Shown here in pieces: positions 45,513 to 55,316 of a stretch of DNA of 64,000 nt (positions are counted from its first letter, which is position 1; each line of letters opens with the position of its first letter). Position numbers and translations under genes: made by a program. Source of the stretch: [Clostridium] scindens (lineage in GTDB: Bacteria > Bacillota > Clostridia > Lachnospirales > Lachnospiraceae); NCBI RefSeq assembly GCF_019597925.1, contig NZ_CP080442.1, positions 2,708,001 through 2,772,000 of the forward strand, in the 5' to 3' direction. A model generated the notes under the pieces. The model saw only the letters and a list, made by a program, of their open reading frames with translations. It did not search any database and was not told where the DNA came from.

Positions 45513-47156
45513 ATGGCAGTTAAATACGTATTTGTTACAGGTGGAGTAGTATCTGGACTTGGCAAAGGAATCACGGCTGCATCCCTGGGGCGTCTTTTAA
45601 AGGCCCGCGGATATACGGTGACCATGCAGAAGTTCGATCCTTATATCAACATGGATCCCGGTACCATGAACCCTGTGCAGCACGGCGAAGTGTTTGTAAC
45701 CGATGATGGAGCAGAGACCGATCTTGACCTCGGGCACTATGAACGATTTATAGACGAGAGCCTGGGCAAGAACTCTAACGTGACCACCGGCAAGATCTAT
45801 TGGTCCGTCCTTCAGAAGGAACGCCGGGGAGACTTTGGCGGCGGTACCGTCCAGGTAATCCCCCACATCACCAATGAGATCAAGGATCGCTTCTACCGGA
45901 ACCCTGCTGCCAAGAATACGGAGATTGCCATTATTGAAGTAGGAGGAACGGTGGGCGACATTGAAAGCCAGCCTTTTCTGGAAGCCATCCGCCAGTTCCA
46001 GCATGAAAAAGGACATGAGAATGTCATCCTGATCCACGTAACCTTGATTCCATATCTGCGCGCATCCCAGGAGATGAAGACAAAGCCTACCCAGGCCAGC
46101 GTCAAGGATCTTCAAGGCATGGGAATCCAGCCGGATATCCTGGTATGCCGTTCGGAGTACCCTCTGGATGCCGGAATCAAAGATAAGATCGCTTTATTCT
46201 GCAATGTGCCATCCAGCCATGTGCTTCAGAACCTGGATGTTGAATATCTGTATGAAGCGCCCCTGGCCATGGAAGAAGAGAATCTGGCAGGCGTCGTATG
46301 CGAATGTCTTCATCTGGACTGTCCCAAGCCGGATCTTAAAGAGTGGTCGGAGATGGTAGACTATCTCAGGCATCCCAACACCGAAGTGACGGTAGCCCTG
46401 GTAGGAAAATATATCCAGCTGCATGATGCCTACATCAGCGTCGTGGAGGCATTGAAGCATGGCGGCATCTATAGCCGCGCCACCGTCAATATCAAATGGG
46501 TGGATTCTGAGACTGTTACCGCCGACAACGTGGAAGAACTTCTGGGCGGAGTAAGCGGCATTCTGGTACCAGGAGGTTTCGGGCACCGTGGCGTCCCCGG
46601 CAAGATCGAGGCGATCAAGTATGCCCGCACCCACCATGTCCCCTTCCTGGGACTGTGCCTGGGCATGCAGCTGGCTATCGTAGAGTTTGCCCGCAACGTG
46701 CTGGGTCATCGAGACGCGCACAGTGCCGAATTAGATCCCGATACGACGCATCCTGTGATCCACATCATGCCAGAACAGATTGGAATCGAAGATCTGGGCG
46801 GCACCCTGAGGCTCGGTGCTTATCCCTGCGTGCTGGATACCGATTCCAGAGCTTATAAGATGTATGGCAGGCAAGAAATCTCCGAACGCCACCGCCATCG
46901 CTACGAGGTTAACAATGATTACCGGGAGGAACTGTCCGCTAGCGGAATGAAGATTTCCGGCCTGTCTCCGGATGGCAGGATCGTGGAGATGATCGAGATT
47001 CCAGAACACCCCTGGTTCATCGCGACTCAGGCGCATCCCGAATTAAAGTCCCGTCCCAACCGGCCTCATCCATTGTTTCGCGGCTTCATTGAAGCTGCCC
47101 TGGAATACGCAGAGCAAAACCAGGCGGTCACAGGCCAGTTCCTGAATCAAATATAA
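45513..47156 (+). CDS. pyrG: CTP synthase
   Basis: A 547-residue enzyme aminating UTP to CTP. The synthetase domain (1-270) opens [20 protein letters not shown] and carries the [16 protein letters not shown] region ([15 protein letters not shown]). The class I glutaminase domain has the Cys nucleophile in GLCLGMQLA and the His/Glu pair in the HPEL segment. Start has AAGGAGG. No attenuator of the run-of-C type was seen in the 56-base leader. Confidence 0.98.
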   Translation: MAVKYVFVTGGVVSGLGKGITAASLGRLLKARGYTVTMQKFDPYINMDPGTMNPVQHGEVFVTDDGAETDLDLGHYERFIDESLGKNSNVTTGKIYWSVLQKERRGDFGGGTVQVIPHITNEIKDRFYRNPAAKNTEIAIIEVGGTVGDIESQPFLEAIRQFQHEKGHENVILIHVTLIPYLRASQEMKTKPTQASVKDLQGMGIQPDILVCRSEYPLDAGIKDKIALFCNVPSSHVLQNLDVEYLYEAPLAMEEENLAGVVCECLHLDCPKPDLKEWSEMVDYLRHPNTEVTVALVGKYIQLHDAYISVVEALKHGGIYSRATVNIKWVDSETVTADNVEELLGGVSGILVPGGFGHRGVPGKIEAIKYARTHHVPFLGLCLGMQLAIVEFARNVLGHRDAHSAELDPDTTHPVIHIMPEQIGIEDLGGTLRLGAYPCVLDTDSRAYKMYGRQEISERHRHRYEVNNDYREELSASGMKISGLSPDGRIVEMIEIPEHPWFIATQAHPELKSRPNRPHPLFRGFIEAALEYAEQNQAVTGQFLNQI

Positions 47157-47172
47157 AAAAAGCCAGAATATA

Positions 47173-47236
47173 GAAAGCCTGCGGAGAAGCGGATGCTGAT
47201 CATGTTGAATATGCATCCGCTTCCCCGCAGGCTTTC
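47173..47236. terminator. Strong terminator between pyrG and yoaK
   Basis: Two 24-base arms (47173-47196 and 47213-47236), complementary except for one mismatch, around a 16-base loop. It lies between convergent genes. Confidence 0.85.
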
Positions 47237-47253
47237 TTGCTTGATTGATTCAT

Positions 47254-47925
47254 TCACTTCCTCCACATTGCGGTAAATACAATCGCCAGAAGGCAGCAGC
47301 AAAACCAGATGCTTTTGATTCCAAGCATCTCTGACATCACCGTGCCCAACACTGCACCCAGGATAAAAAGCGCGATAATCCCAAAGTAGTGGGCGGCTTC
47401 AAGTCCTGTCCCTTCCTCTTTATTGATCAGGCAGCGAAACAGTTTCTCAGTCCCTGAACGCAGGTTCCCGGTACACATAGTAGTCGCATAAGGAAGGTTT
47501 TTGATCTTTCTGAAACTGTTGACTTGAAGGGAGCACACGAAAGAGATCGTAACATTTACCACGCCGTCCGGCATAGACGGCGGAATAAATCCAATGATCA
47601 AAAGCAGCAGCACCTCGATCGCAATGATCCAGTGCTCGTACATCGCGAATCCCCGGCTGGAGAAATATTTTTTGAGAACCTCTGTGATGAACACTCCTAA
47701 GGAAAACGCTATGATCGGCACCACATAGTACAACGCCTGCCTGTAGTCCTTGTCCGCCATATGAACGCCCAGAAGGACGATGTTTCCAGTCTGGGCATTG
47801 GCAAATACGCCTCCCCTCAGAATATAGGTGTATGCGTCCAGAAACCCTCCTACCACTGCCAGCAGGGCAGCGACCCGAAAGGTCTCATGAATCGGAATTG
47901 CTGTAATCTCTTGTTCTCGCTCCAT
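47254..47925 (-). CDS. yoaK: YoaK (DUF1275) family membrane protein
   Basis: A 223-residue protein with six likely helices. Its N-terminus reads AALLAVVGGFLDAYTYILRG, then FANAQTGNIVLLGVH, both typical of DUF1275. The C-terminal half contains SFVCSLQVNSFRKI and CTGNLRSGTEKL. Function unknown. It starts one base after the glf stop, suggesting coupling, with the AAGGAG-type site inside glf. It ends at the pyrG-side terminator. Confidence 0.88.
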   Translation of the reverse strand: MEREQEITAIPIHETFRVAALLAVVGGFLDAYTYILRGGVFANAQTGNIVLLGVHMADKDYRQALYYVVPIIAFSLGVFITEVLKKYFSSRGFAMYEHWIIAIEVLLLLIIGFIPPSMPDGVVNVTISFVCSLQVNSFRKIKNLPYATTMCTGNLRSGTEKLFRCLINKEEGTGLEAAHYFGIIALFILGAVLGTVMSEMLGIKSIWFCCCLLAIVFTAMWRK

Positions 47926-47926
47926 C

Positions 47927-49063
47927 TTATCCGTATAGATTCTCCTTTACACACTTCAATGCTTCTGCAATCACCTGGTGCATATCATAGTACCGGTACA
48001 TCCCAAGCCTCCCGCCGAAAATGACATGCTCTTCCTTTTCTGCCAGTTCCCTGTATCTTTCATACAGGGCATTGTTTTTCTCGTCATTCATAGGGTAATA
48101 TGGCTGGGCGCCCTTCTCCCAGGCAGCCGGGTATTCCCTGGTGATCACGGTCTTTTGGATGGCCGGCGTCCCTGTGTTCCCATATCCTCCCTGGCATCCA
48201 TATTCAAAATGCTTATGCTCGATGATCCTGGTATAAGGAATCTCGTACTCTGTATAGTTTACTACGGCATTGCCCTGGTAATTTTCCATATCCAGAGTTT
48301 CCGTCTCAAACCGGAGGCTGCGGTATTCCAGCTCCCCATAGCAATAATCGTAGAAGGCGTCAATCATGCCAGTGAACACGATATGATCCGCCTCGCTTTC
48401 CAGTATCTCCCTATCTTCAAAAAAATCCACGCCCAGGCGTACCTCCACGCCTTCCAGCATCTTTTCTATGATCTGCGTATAGCCGCCGATGGGGATTCCC
48501 TGATATTGATCATTAAAATAGTTATTGTCATACACAAACCTCACCGGAAGGCGGCGGATAATGAAGCTTGGCAGTTCGCTTGCCCACTTTCCCCACTGCT
48601 TCTCCGTATATCCCTTGATCAATTTCTCATAGATATCCCGTCCCACCAGGGATATGGCCTGTTCTTCCAGGTTCGCGGGCTCCTTGATGCCTGCCTCTTT
48701 GATCTGGCGGTCTATGATCTCCTTTGCCTCTTCCGGGGTCTTGATCCCCCACATCTTGCTGAATGTATTCATATTAAAAGGCAGATTATACAGTTCATCC
48801 TTGTATCTGGCAACCGGACAGTTCGTATACCGGTTGAATTCCGCAAATTGCTGTATATAATTCCATACCTCTTTGTCCGAAGTATGGAAGATGTGCGCTC
48901 CATACTTATGAACTTGGATTCCTTCCACTTCTTCCGTAAAAATGTTGCCTCCTACATGAGGCCTGCGGTCAATCACCAGGACTTTCCTGCCCGCCTTATT
49001 CGCTTCATAGGCAAATATTGCGCCAAACAGTCCCGCTCCTACTACCAAATAGTCGTACTTCAT
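47927..49063 (-). CDS. glf: UDP-galactopyranose mutase
   Basis: A 378-residue flavoenzyme that interconverts UDP-galactopyranose and UDP-galactofuranose, the donor for cell-surface galactofuranose. The FAD-binding motif is LVVGAGLFGAIFAYEANKAG. Substrate-site signatures include RPHVGGNIFTE, KWASELPSFIIRRLPVRF and the C-terminal GGRLGMYRYYDMHQV. It is not next to any glycosyltransferase here, so its product is probably used by a cluster elsewhere. It is 63 bases downstream of sbcC. Confidence 0.95.
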   Translation of the reverse strand: MKYDYLVVGAGLFGAIFAYEANKAGRKVLVIDRRPHVGGNIFTEEVEGIQVHKYGAHIFHTSDKEVWNYIQQFAEFNRYTNCPVARYKDELYNLPFNMNTFSKMWGIKTPEEAKEIIDRQIKEAGIKEPANLEEQAISLVGRDIYEKLIKGYTEKQWGKWASELPSFIIRRLPVRFVYDNNYFNDQYQGIPIGGYTQIIEKMLEGVEVRLGVDFFEDREILESEADHIVFTGMIDAFYDYCYGELEYRSLRFETETLDMENYQGNAVVNYTEYEIPYTRIIEHKHFEYGCQGGYGNTGTPAIQKTVITREYPAAWEKGAQPYYPMNDEKNNALYERYRELAEKEEHVIFGGRLGMYRYYDMHQVIAEALKCVKENLYG

Positions 49064-49126
49064 CTTTGCATCTGCACCTTCCCTGATTATTTCTGGTGAT
49101 TATTATACCCCTTCTGCTCTTATATT

Positions 49127-52100
49127 TCAATGGATAACCCCATCGGACCATTTGGCCTGGCTTCCCTTCTCCGTCTTTGTCACCTGAAGCTTGCAGTCAA
49201 TCTGCTCCTTCAGTTCATTGACATGGGAAATGATGCCTACCAGCCTCTTGGTGCCGGCCAGATCATGAAGGACCCGGATGGCCTGTTCCCTGGCTGTATC
49301 GTCCAGAGACCCGAAGCCTTCGTCCACGAACATGGTATCCAGGCGGATGGCGCCGGCTGTGCTCTGCACGATGTCCGCAAGCCCCAGGGCCATTGCCAGG
49401 GATGCCAGAAAAGACTCGCCGCCGGATAAGGTCTTTACATCCCTCACGGACGCGCTGGCCATATGGTACACATCCAGGTCAAGTCCGGCCTGGCCCTGAC
49501 TGCTTAGATTGCCTACTTCCCGGCATTGCAGGATAAATTCATTGGATGTCATACGCGCCAGCCTCTGATTGGCCGCATGGATGATCTGCCGGAAGTACTG
49601 CCTCTGGACATAGGTTTCAAAATCCATCTTTACCGTCCCGCTCAGATTGCCGTTGGCCGTCCTGCTTAAGTTTTCCAGCATTTCATACTGACTCCTTAGG
49701 ATCCCTTTCTTATCCAGATACTGCTTCAGATGCTCCTTTACGCCCTGGTTCTTCCGATTCATGCTGTAGAAGCGCATGGATTCGTTCTGTACCGCCTGCG
49801 CATCCGTCTCGGTCTTCTGGATCTCTGCCAGTATCTTATCTGTATCCGCCGGCTCCATCCCTTCCAGCTGTGCTTCTATCGTCTTAAGCATGCCCGCGGT
49901 CTCATTTACCTTGACGCGGTATTCCTGAATTTTCTGTTCCAGGAGCGCCGTTTCTTCTTCCGGCATCTTTGCGGCCTGGTATGCGGCCTCGTCCGCAAAG
50001 CCCTGCTCCTTTAGCGCCTGGTTCCATGCCTCGCTTCTTATTCCTGCCTCTCTGCCAAGTTCTTCCACTGCTTCCTGACTGCTTTTTTTCTGGCCTTCCA
50101 GCCTCCGCACGGCTTCCATGGCTTCCTTTTCCTCAGCCTTTGTCCGTTCATAGGCCTGCTTCATTAGATGAAGTTTATCTTCCAGTTCTGCCAGGCGCTC
50201 TTTGGCCTGCTCCTTTGATGGAAGCGGCAATCCCTGGCACTTTGCAGCAAGATCCGCCTGGATCTGCTGATACTGCATTTTAAGTTCTCCTTGTTCTGCC
50301 TCCAGCTTGGAGTGCTGTTCTTTCAGAACGGCCAACTGTTCCTCTATCTGCCGTTCCAGAGTTTTTGCCTCTTCATGCAGCTTAGCCCCTTTGTCTGCCC
50401 TCTCATACTCCTTAGAGGCCTCATAATACGCTTCCTGGCATTGCCTTTCTGCCTCCAGAATCCTGTAGCAGATTGCCTCCGAAAGCAGCATTCCTTCATC
50501 CGGCTCATCCTCCGTCAGTTCCCGGTAGTGTCTTAAAAAGGCGTTCTTTCCAGAACCGTACCGGATAGCCGTCTCCTGGAAGGCAGCCGCAGAGGCATCC
50601 CTTTTTCCCTCTGCCAGATTCCTGCTTTCCCTGGCTTCTTCCACCTCCTGCTGGGTAGGCGCTCCTTCCTTTAACGGCCGGAGGTCGGGATGGCTTGTGG
50701 CGCCGCATACAGGACAAGGCTCCCCTGCTTCAAGCCCCTGGGCAAGGATGCCCGCCTGTTCATCCAGAAATGCCTGGTACTTCGCCTCATAGAGTGCTGC
50801 CGCGCTCAGATAGGATTTCCGATCCTCCTCTGACCTGCCGCGTTTCCTGTGACATTCTTCCTCCAGCAACAAAAGCGTGTCAAAGGAATCTTTCAGTTCT
50901 TTCAACTGTGAAAGCCGGTGGGAGCATTGCTCCTTTTTCACCCGCAGGGTCTCCTCATTCATCTTGCTTTCTTCATATAATTCCTGTGCCCTTCGTGCTT
51001 CCTCTCTGGAGTGCTTCAATCCGTCCTCCTTCGTTTCTGCTTCTCGAAGGATCCCCTGCTTTTTCTCCAGTGTTTTTCCAAGCGCTTCTTGCTGTTCTTT
51101 CAAGGTTTCTATCTGTTCGTACCGGGGCAGGGCATCCTGGATCCTGATAATCCCGGCTTCGCATTCTGTCTTGCAATCCAGAAATTCCTGCTCCTTCTTA
51201 CTCTTTACGGCTTTTAATGCTTCCGCCAGGATTTCTGCTTCCTCCAGTTTTTCTTCCGTTATACGCAAGGTATTCCTTCCCCTGTCAAGATTCATCGTTG
51301 CCTGTGCAAGCGCCTTCTCCGCAGAAGATGCCTTTTCCGCCTGTCTCGCCTGCGCAAGCCTTCTTTCCGATTCCTGGTATCTCTCCTTCTCCTTTCCAAG
51401 TTCCAGCCAGGCTTCTTTCATATTCTCATAGGTTTGGATAAGTTCATTGCGTGCCTCCGCTTCCAGCTTCCTGCTCTTTAACTGATCCAGTCTTTTTGCC
51501 AGCCTGTCAGACTCGTTCTGTCTCTCCTTTTCCAGAGCCCGTCCTTCTTGCAGGATTTCTTCCAGCGCCGCTTTTACCTCTTCATAAGGCAGGACGGCAA
51601 GGCTTTTTATCTCTTCCCATCGTACTCTTAAAGGAAGGTCCTCTACTTCCACCCGCTCTATTTCCTGCCGGATCTCGCGCAGATTATCTTCCAGCTCATA
51701 GTAGAGCCTGCCCGCGCTTTTCTTTAATTCCTCCTGCACCCTGTAATAGAGCCTGGTCTGGAATATTTTCGTAAATATTTTCTTGCGCTCTTTAGATTCG
51801 GCATGCAGAAGTTTCAGGAAATCTCCCTGGGCGATCATGGCAATCTGGGTAAATTGGACCGAATCCAGTCCGATGATCTCCTCGATCTTCTGGTCCGTCT
51901 CCCGCTTTTTGCCTTGAAAGGCGCTCCCGTCCGGCAGGATCAGCTCAACCTTGGAAGGTTCCTTCACATATCTGGGAGAGCCGTTAGCATAGCGCCTTTT
52001 TCCCAGCCGGATATATTCCGGATTCCTGCGGATCGTATATTCTTTTCCCTGATAAGAGAATGTGTATTCTACATAAGTATCCATATCTTCCGAGGCATAC

Positions 52101-52303
52101 TGGCTGCGCATCATATTCCCGTCCCGCGCTTTGCCGCTGGTCTGGTCATACAGCGCATAGGTAATGGCATCAAATATGGTCGTCTTCCCAGATCCGGTAT
52201 CCCCGGTTATCAGAAACAGCCCTTGCTGCACTCCCTGAAAATCTATCGTCGTCACTTCTGCATAAGAGCCGAAGGCTGACATCACTAATCTGATCGGCTT
52301 CAT
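49127..52303 (-). CDS. sbcC: SbcC, ATPase subunit of the SbcCD nuclease
   Basis: A 1058-residue SMC-like protein. Walker A is in ITGDTGSGKTTIFDA near residue 30-45. Two long coiled coils (about 190-500 and 590-860) flank the zinc hook EPCPVCGATSHPD. The C-terminal ABC signature (TLSGGESFLASLA) and Walker B (LDTMFVDEGFGSLD) complete the head. With SbcD it cuts hairpins and protein-blocked ends. It overlaps sbcD by 4 bases. Confidence 0.96.
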   Translation of the reverse strand: MKPIRLVMSAFGSYAEVTTIDFQGVQQGLFLITGDTGSGKTTIFDAITYALYDQTSGKARDGNMMRSQYASEDMDTYVEYTFSYQGKEYTIRRNPEYIRLGKRRYANGSPRYVKEPSKVELILPDGSAFQGKKRETDQKIEEIIGLDSVQFTQIAMIAQGDFLKLLHAESKERKKIFTKIFQTRLYYRVQEELKKSAGRLYYELEDNLREIRQEIERVEVEDLPLRVRWEEIKSLAVLPYEEVKAALEEILQEGRALEKERQNESDRLAKRLDQLKSRKLEAEARNELIQTYENMKEAWLELGKEKERYQESERRLAQARQAEKASSAEKALAQATMNLDRGRNTLRITEEKLEEAEILAEALKAVKSKKEQEFLDCKTECEAGIIRIQDALPRYEQIETLKEQQEALGKTLEKKQGILREAETKEDGLKHSREEARRAQELYEESKMNEETLRVKKEQCSHRLSQLKELKDSFDTLLLLEEECHRKRGRSEEDRKSYLSAAALYEAKYQAFLDEQAGILAQGLEAGEPCPVCGATSHPDLRPLKEGAPTQQEVEEARESRNLAEGKRDASAAAFQETAIRYGSGKNAFLRHYRELTEDEPDEGMLLSEAICYRILEAERQCQEAYYEASKEYERADKGAKLHEEAKTLERQIEEQLAVLKEQHSKLEAEQGELKMQYQQIQADLAAKCQGLPLPSKEQAKERLAELEDKLHLMKQAYERTKAEEKEAMEAVRRLEGQKKSSQEAVEELGREAGIRSEAWNQALKEQGFADEAAYQAAKMPEEETALLEQKIQEYRVKVNETAGMLKTIEAQLEGMEPADTDKILAEIQKTETDAQAVQNESMRFYSMNRKNQGVKEHLKQYLDKKGILRSQYEMLENLSRTANGNLSGTVKMDFETYVQRQYFRQIIHAANQRLARMTSNEFILQCREVGNLSSQGQAGLDLDVYHMASASVRDVKTLSGGESFLASLAMALGLADIVQSTAGAIRLDTMFVDEGFGSLDDTAREQAIRVLHDLAGTKRLVGIISHVNELKEQIDCKLQVTKTEKGSQAKWSDGVIH

Positions 52304-53460
52304 CGCTCTTCTCCCTTCGCCTCGTCAAACATCTTCTTCATAATCTCCAATTCTTCCTGCGCAAGCTGTCTGCCCTGCATCTCCTGATAAAAATCACAGA
52401 ATGTCTCCAGGGGATCTTTAAGCACCAGTTCCTCGTCCATCTCCCGCAGTTTATTTCTGGTCCTGGCATTGTCTGCCTTTACCTCCAGAATCCGGTCAAA
52501 TACTTCTTCCAGCTGCTCTTTGGGCTTATAGGGATCCACCTCGTCAGTCAGCGTAATACTGACATAATCATCCCGCTCCTCTTCATTCGCCGCCTCAAGA
52601 ATCTCCGCCAGGTTCCCCCTCTTCTTTTTGACATCCCGGAGGGGATGAAGCGCAAGCCGCTCCACTTTGGGAGGCGAGCCCTTCTGGGAAAGGGTTACCA
52701 GCGTAAGCGCCTTTTCCTGTCCAGACTCGCTGACCGAATATTTCAGCAGCGTGCCACAATAGCGGATATGCGGCATCCCCACGCTCTGAACGCCGTGCAG
52801 ATGTCCCAGAGCCACATAATCAAAATCCTTAACGGCCCCAATGTCCACATTGTCGATTCCTCCTACGGAAAATGTCTCTGAATCGCAAGTCTCTGGCAGT
52901 TCATTTCCCGTATAAAATTGATGGGAGACCAGCACATTGCGCCTGCCGCGGTAGTCAATCTCTTCCCGCCTGATCAGTTCCGCGACAGCATCCCCATAAG
53001 TCTGAGGCGGTTCTCCCGGAAATACGTTTCTTACATAGGAAGGCTTCAAAAATGGCAGCAGATAAAAATCCACCTCCCCATATTCATCATTTAGCGTCAC
53101 CTTGCGTATATGTTCTTCCTCTATCCTTGGCGCCGTCCCCGCAAGATAGATCTGGTGGCTTTTCAGAATGCAGGAAGCATAGTCAAGCCTCTGGGCCGAA
53201 TCATGGTTTCCACTGATAATGAGCAACGCAATAGCCGGGGCAATCTCAGAAAGAGAGGTCAGAAATTCATCGAAGACGGCGACCGCTTCCGCTGAAGGCA
53301 CAGATTTGTCATAGATGTCTCCTGCAATGATGATGGCATCCGGACGGAGGTCTTTCGCATACGCCACCACTTCCTTCAGTATGGCCTCCTGATCCTCTCT
53401 TAAATTATAATGGTGCAGCTGCTTGCCGATATGCAAGTCTGAAAGATGAAAAAATCTCAT
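52300..53460 (-). CDS. sbcD: SbcD, nuclease subunit of SbcCD
   Basis: A 386-residue Mre11-like calcineurin-fold nuclease. Metal-binding motifs are LSDLHIGKQLH, IIAGDIYDKSVPS, LIISGNHDSAQRL and ALGHLHGVQ. The C-terminal SbcD domain contains the region VSITLTDEVDPYKP. It forms a complex with SbcC, whose gene overlaps its stop. Ribosome site is weak (GGACTGG). Confidence 0.96.
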   Translation of the reverse strand: MRFFHLSDLHIGKQLHHYNLREDQEAILKEVVAYAKDLRPDAIIIAGDIYDKSVPSAEAVAVFDEFLTSLSEIAPAIALLIISGNHDSAQRLDYASCILKSHQIYLAGTAPRIEEEHIRKVTLNDEYGEVDFYLLPFLKPSYVRNVFPGEPPQTYGDAVAELIRREEIDYRGRRNVLVSHQFYTGNELPETCDSETFSVGGIDNVDIGAVKDFDYVALGHLHGVQSVGMPHIRYCGTLLKYSVSESGQEKALTLVTLSQKGSPPKVERLALHPLRDVKKKRGNLAEILEAANEEERDDYVSITLTDEVDPYKPKEQLEEVFDRILEVKADNARTRNKLREMDEELVLKDPLETFCDFYQEMQGRQLAQEELEIMKKMFDEAKGEER

Positions 53461-53585
53461 GGTTACCAGTCCTTCCTGTATTTCGCGTCTGAGACTATCT
53501 TACACTATCTGCCGGACTTCCCGCAAGGTCTCTCTTGCCGGGCTATAGACAAAGCAAGGGGGGCCCGCCTTCTAAAAAGATAATC

Positions 53586-53616
53586 AAAAAGCGCCGGAGG
53601 GGTTCCGGCGCTTTTT
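53586..53616 (-). terminator. Terminator of the sucrose operon, after the HPr-like gene
   Basis: AAAAAGCGCCGGA (53586-53598) and TCCGGCGCTTTTT (53604-53616) form a perfect 13-bp stem with a 5-base loop, ending in T5 on both strands. Confidence 0.92.
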
Positions 53617-53629
53617 CAAGCATACTATC

Positions 53630-53878
53630 TTACAGGTTCTCTTCAAAGAATTTCTTCAATTTCTCCAGATCTTCCTCACTGTCGGCAGAGACGGTGATCT
53701 CTTCTCCCTTTTTCACTCCCAGGCTCATGATTGCCAGCAGTTTGGTTGCCTCCACGGTGCGATCTCCTTTTGTAATCGTCACTGCGCTCGACAATTCCTT
53801 CGCCAGCTTCACCAGCATTCCCGCTGGTCTTGCATGCATGCCTACCTCGTCCTTGATTACATACTGAAATGATCCCAT
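53630..53878 (-). CDS. HPr-family phosphocarrier lacking Ser46
   Basis: An 82-residue HPr-like protein that passes phosphate from enzyme I to PTS IIA domains. The active site is GMHARPAG, with His15 and Arg17 in place. The segment that normally reads KSIMGVMSLG is TKLLAIMSLG here: counting from Met1, position 46 is Lys, and Ser52 is kept. Without Ser46 it should not be a substrate of HprK or a CcpA cofactor. It lies 13 bases after the GH32 gene with AAGGAGG and before a strong terminator, so it is the last gene of the sucrose operon. Confidence 0.9.
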   Translation of the reverse strand: MGSFQYVIKDEVGMHARPAGMLVKLAKELSSAVTITKGDRTVEATKLLAIMSLGVKKGEEITVSADSEEDLEKLKKFFEENL

Positions 53879-53891
53879 AATGTTTCCTCCT

Positions 53892-55301
53892 TTATTTTTT
53901 TAAGATCCATAAGTTACTTTTTTCTGCCTTCCCCTGATACTTGACCTTGCATTCTCTCTCCTTCGGATAAAAGCGCGTGGTAAATACGCATTCTCCTTTA
54001 TTCAGGAATATTTCCAATATCGAATGATCTGCAAGTATGCGGATGTCTCTCACCTGATTGATACGAGCCTTTCTACAACCCCGGCCTTGCCCCGCATCCC
54101 CTTCGAACGCAAGGCTGGCCACCCCGTCTTTCCACGTGAGCCTGCACGCTGCGTCAACCAGGATGCTGAATTCCCCTTGCATTCCTTCTATCTCCCAGTC
54201 GAAACTGCAGGATTCTATCGGAATCTCCTGTTCTGCTTCTATGCGGACACTCGCTCTTCTGATGCTCTCAATCTCCTGAACCGGCCATTGAAGCACCCTT
54301 TTGCCCTGTACCGACAGTTCCCTGGGGAAGGTAAGCGAATGCTGCCATCCCATTTCTACTGTAGGATTATGGTAATGGCCCTCTAAGTCCGGCAGCCCTG
54401 CCCAAGCCATCAGAATCCTTCTTCCCCGGCTATCCAGGAATGTCTGGGGAGCATAGAAGTCAAATCCCATATCCCATTCTTGAAATTCCTTCTGTTCACA
54501 TTCTTTCCCGTCCTCCAGCAGAAAATATCCAGATTGGTAGACGTTCTGAAAGCGGAACTCTTCCGGGCGCAGCCCCTGAGGGCACACGGACAGTATCTTC
54601 TCCCCTTCTATTTCAAACAGATCGGGACACTCCCACATATATCCGAATGGCTCCCTGGTCGTAATCTCTTCCTGGAATCTCCACGCCTTCTTATCATCGG
54701 AAGCATACAGGATCACGGCTCCCTGGTCATTTGCCTTTCTTCCTCCCAGCACCATATAGTATCTGCCCTTTTCTTTCCATACTTTTGGATCCCTGATATG
54801 GGCAGTATAGCCTTTCGGATAATCCTTAAGGGACATCAGGCATTCTTTCTCTCCAAACTTCCTTCCATCCTTGCTTGCTGTATAGATGGTATTGGATTCC
54901 CTTCCAGTATTCACATAGTCGTAATCGCCCTCGTACTTGATGTTTCCGGTATAGAATAGTTCCAGCATCCCGTCTTCGGTAAATGCGCTGCCGGAATATG
55001 CCCCATGGCAGTCATAAGGGCTGTCGGCGACGAGGGGCACGCCGGCATATTCCCAATGGACCAGATCCTTGCTTATATATTCTCCCCAGACCTTTAATCC
55101 TCCCTCGGGATGGAAGGGGGAATACTGGAAGAATGCATAGTATTCTCCCTGATACTGGCAGAGCCCGTTGGGGTCGTTCAACCATCCGACCGGAGGCATC
55201 ACGTGATATTCCATCCGCCACTGATCCTCTTTAAGCGCCTCTTTTCCTTCCGCTTCAAGTTCTTCTATCTCTTTTAACAATGTTGCCTTCATTACATTCA
55301 T
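53892..55301 (-). CDS. scrB: Glycoside hydrolase family 32, sucrose-6-phosphate hydrolase
   Basis: A 469-residue five-bladed beta-propeller hydrolase with a C-terminal beta-sandwich. The nucleophile is in GWLNDPNG (about residue 40-47), the transition-state stabiliser in HIRDPKVW, and the acid/base in WECPDLF. It is located in the same operon as a sucrose-type PTS, so it likely splits sucrose-6-phosphate to glucose-6-phosphate and fructose. The ATG at 55301 has AGGGG upstream. It starts 15 bases after the PTS gene. Confidence 0.93.
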   Translation of the reverse strand: MNVMKATLLKEIEELEAEGKEALKEDQWRMEYHVMPPVGWLNDPNGLCQYQGEYYAFFQYSPFHPEGGLKVWGEYISKDLVHWEYAGVPLVADSPYDCHGAYSGSAFTEDGMLELFYTGNIKYEGDYDYVNTGRESNTIYTASKDGRKFGEKECLMSLKDYPKGYTAHIRDPKVWKEKGRYYMVLGGRKANDQGAVILYASDDKKAWRFQEEITTREPFGYMWECPDLFEIEGEKILSVCPQGLRPEEFRFQNVYQSGYFLLEDGKECEQKEFQEWDMGFDFYAPQTFLDSRGRRILMAWAGLPDLEGHYHNPTVEMGWQHSLTFPRELSVQGKRVLQWPVQEIESIRRASVRIEAEQEIPIESCSFDWEIEGMQGEFSILVDAACRLTWKDGVASLAFEGDAGQGRGCRKARINQVRDIRILADHSILEIFLNKGECVFTTRFYPKERECKVKYQGKAEKSNLWILKK

Positions 55302-55316
55302 ATGCAACCCCTGCCT

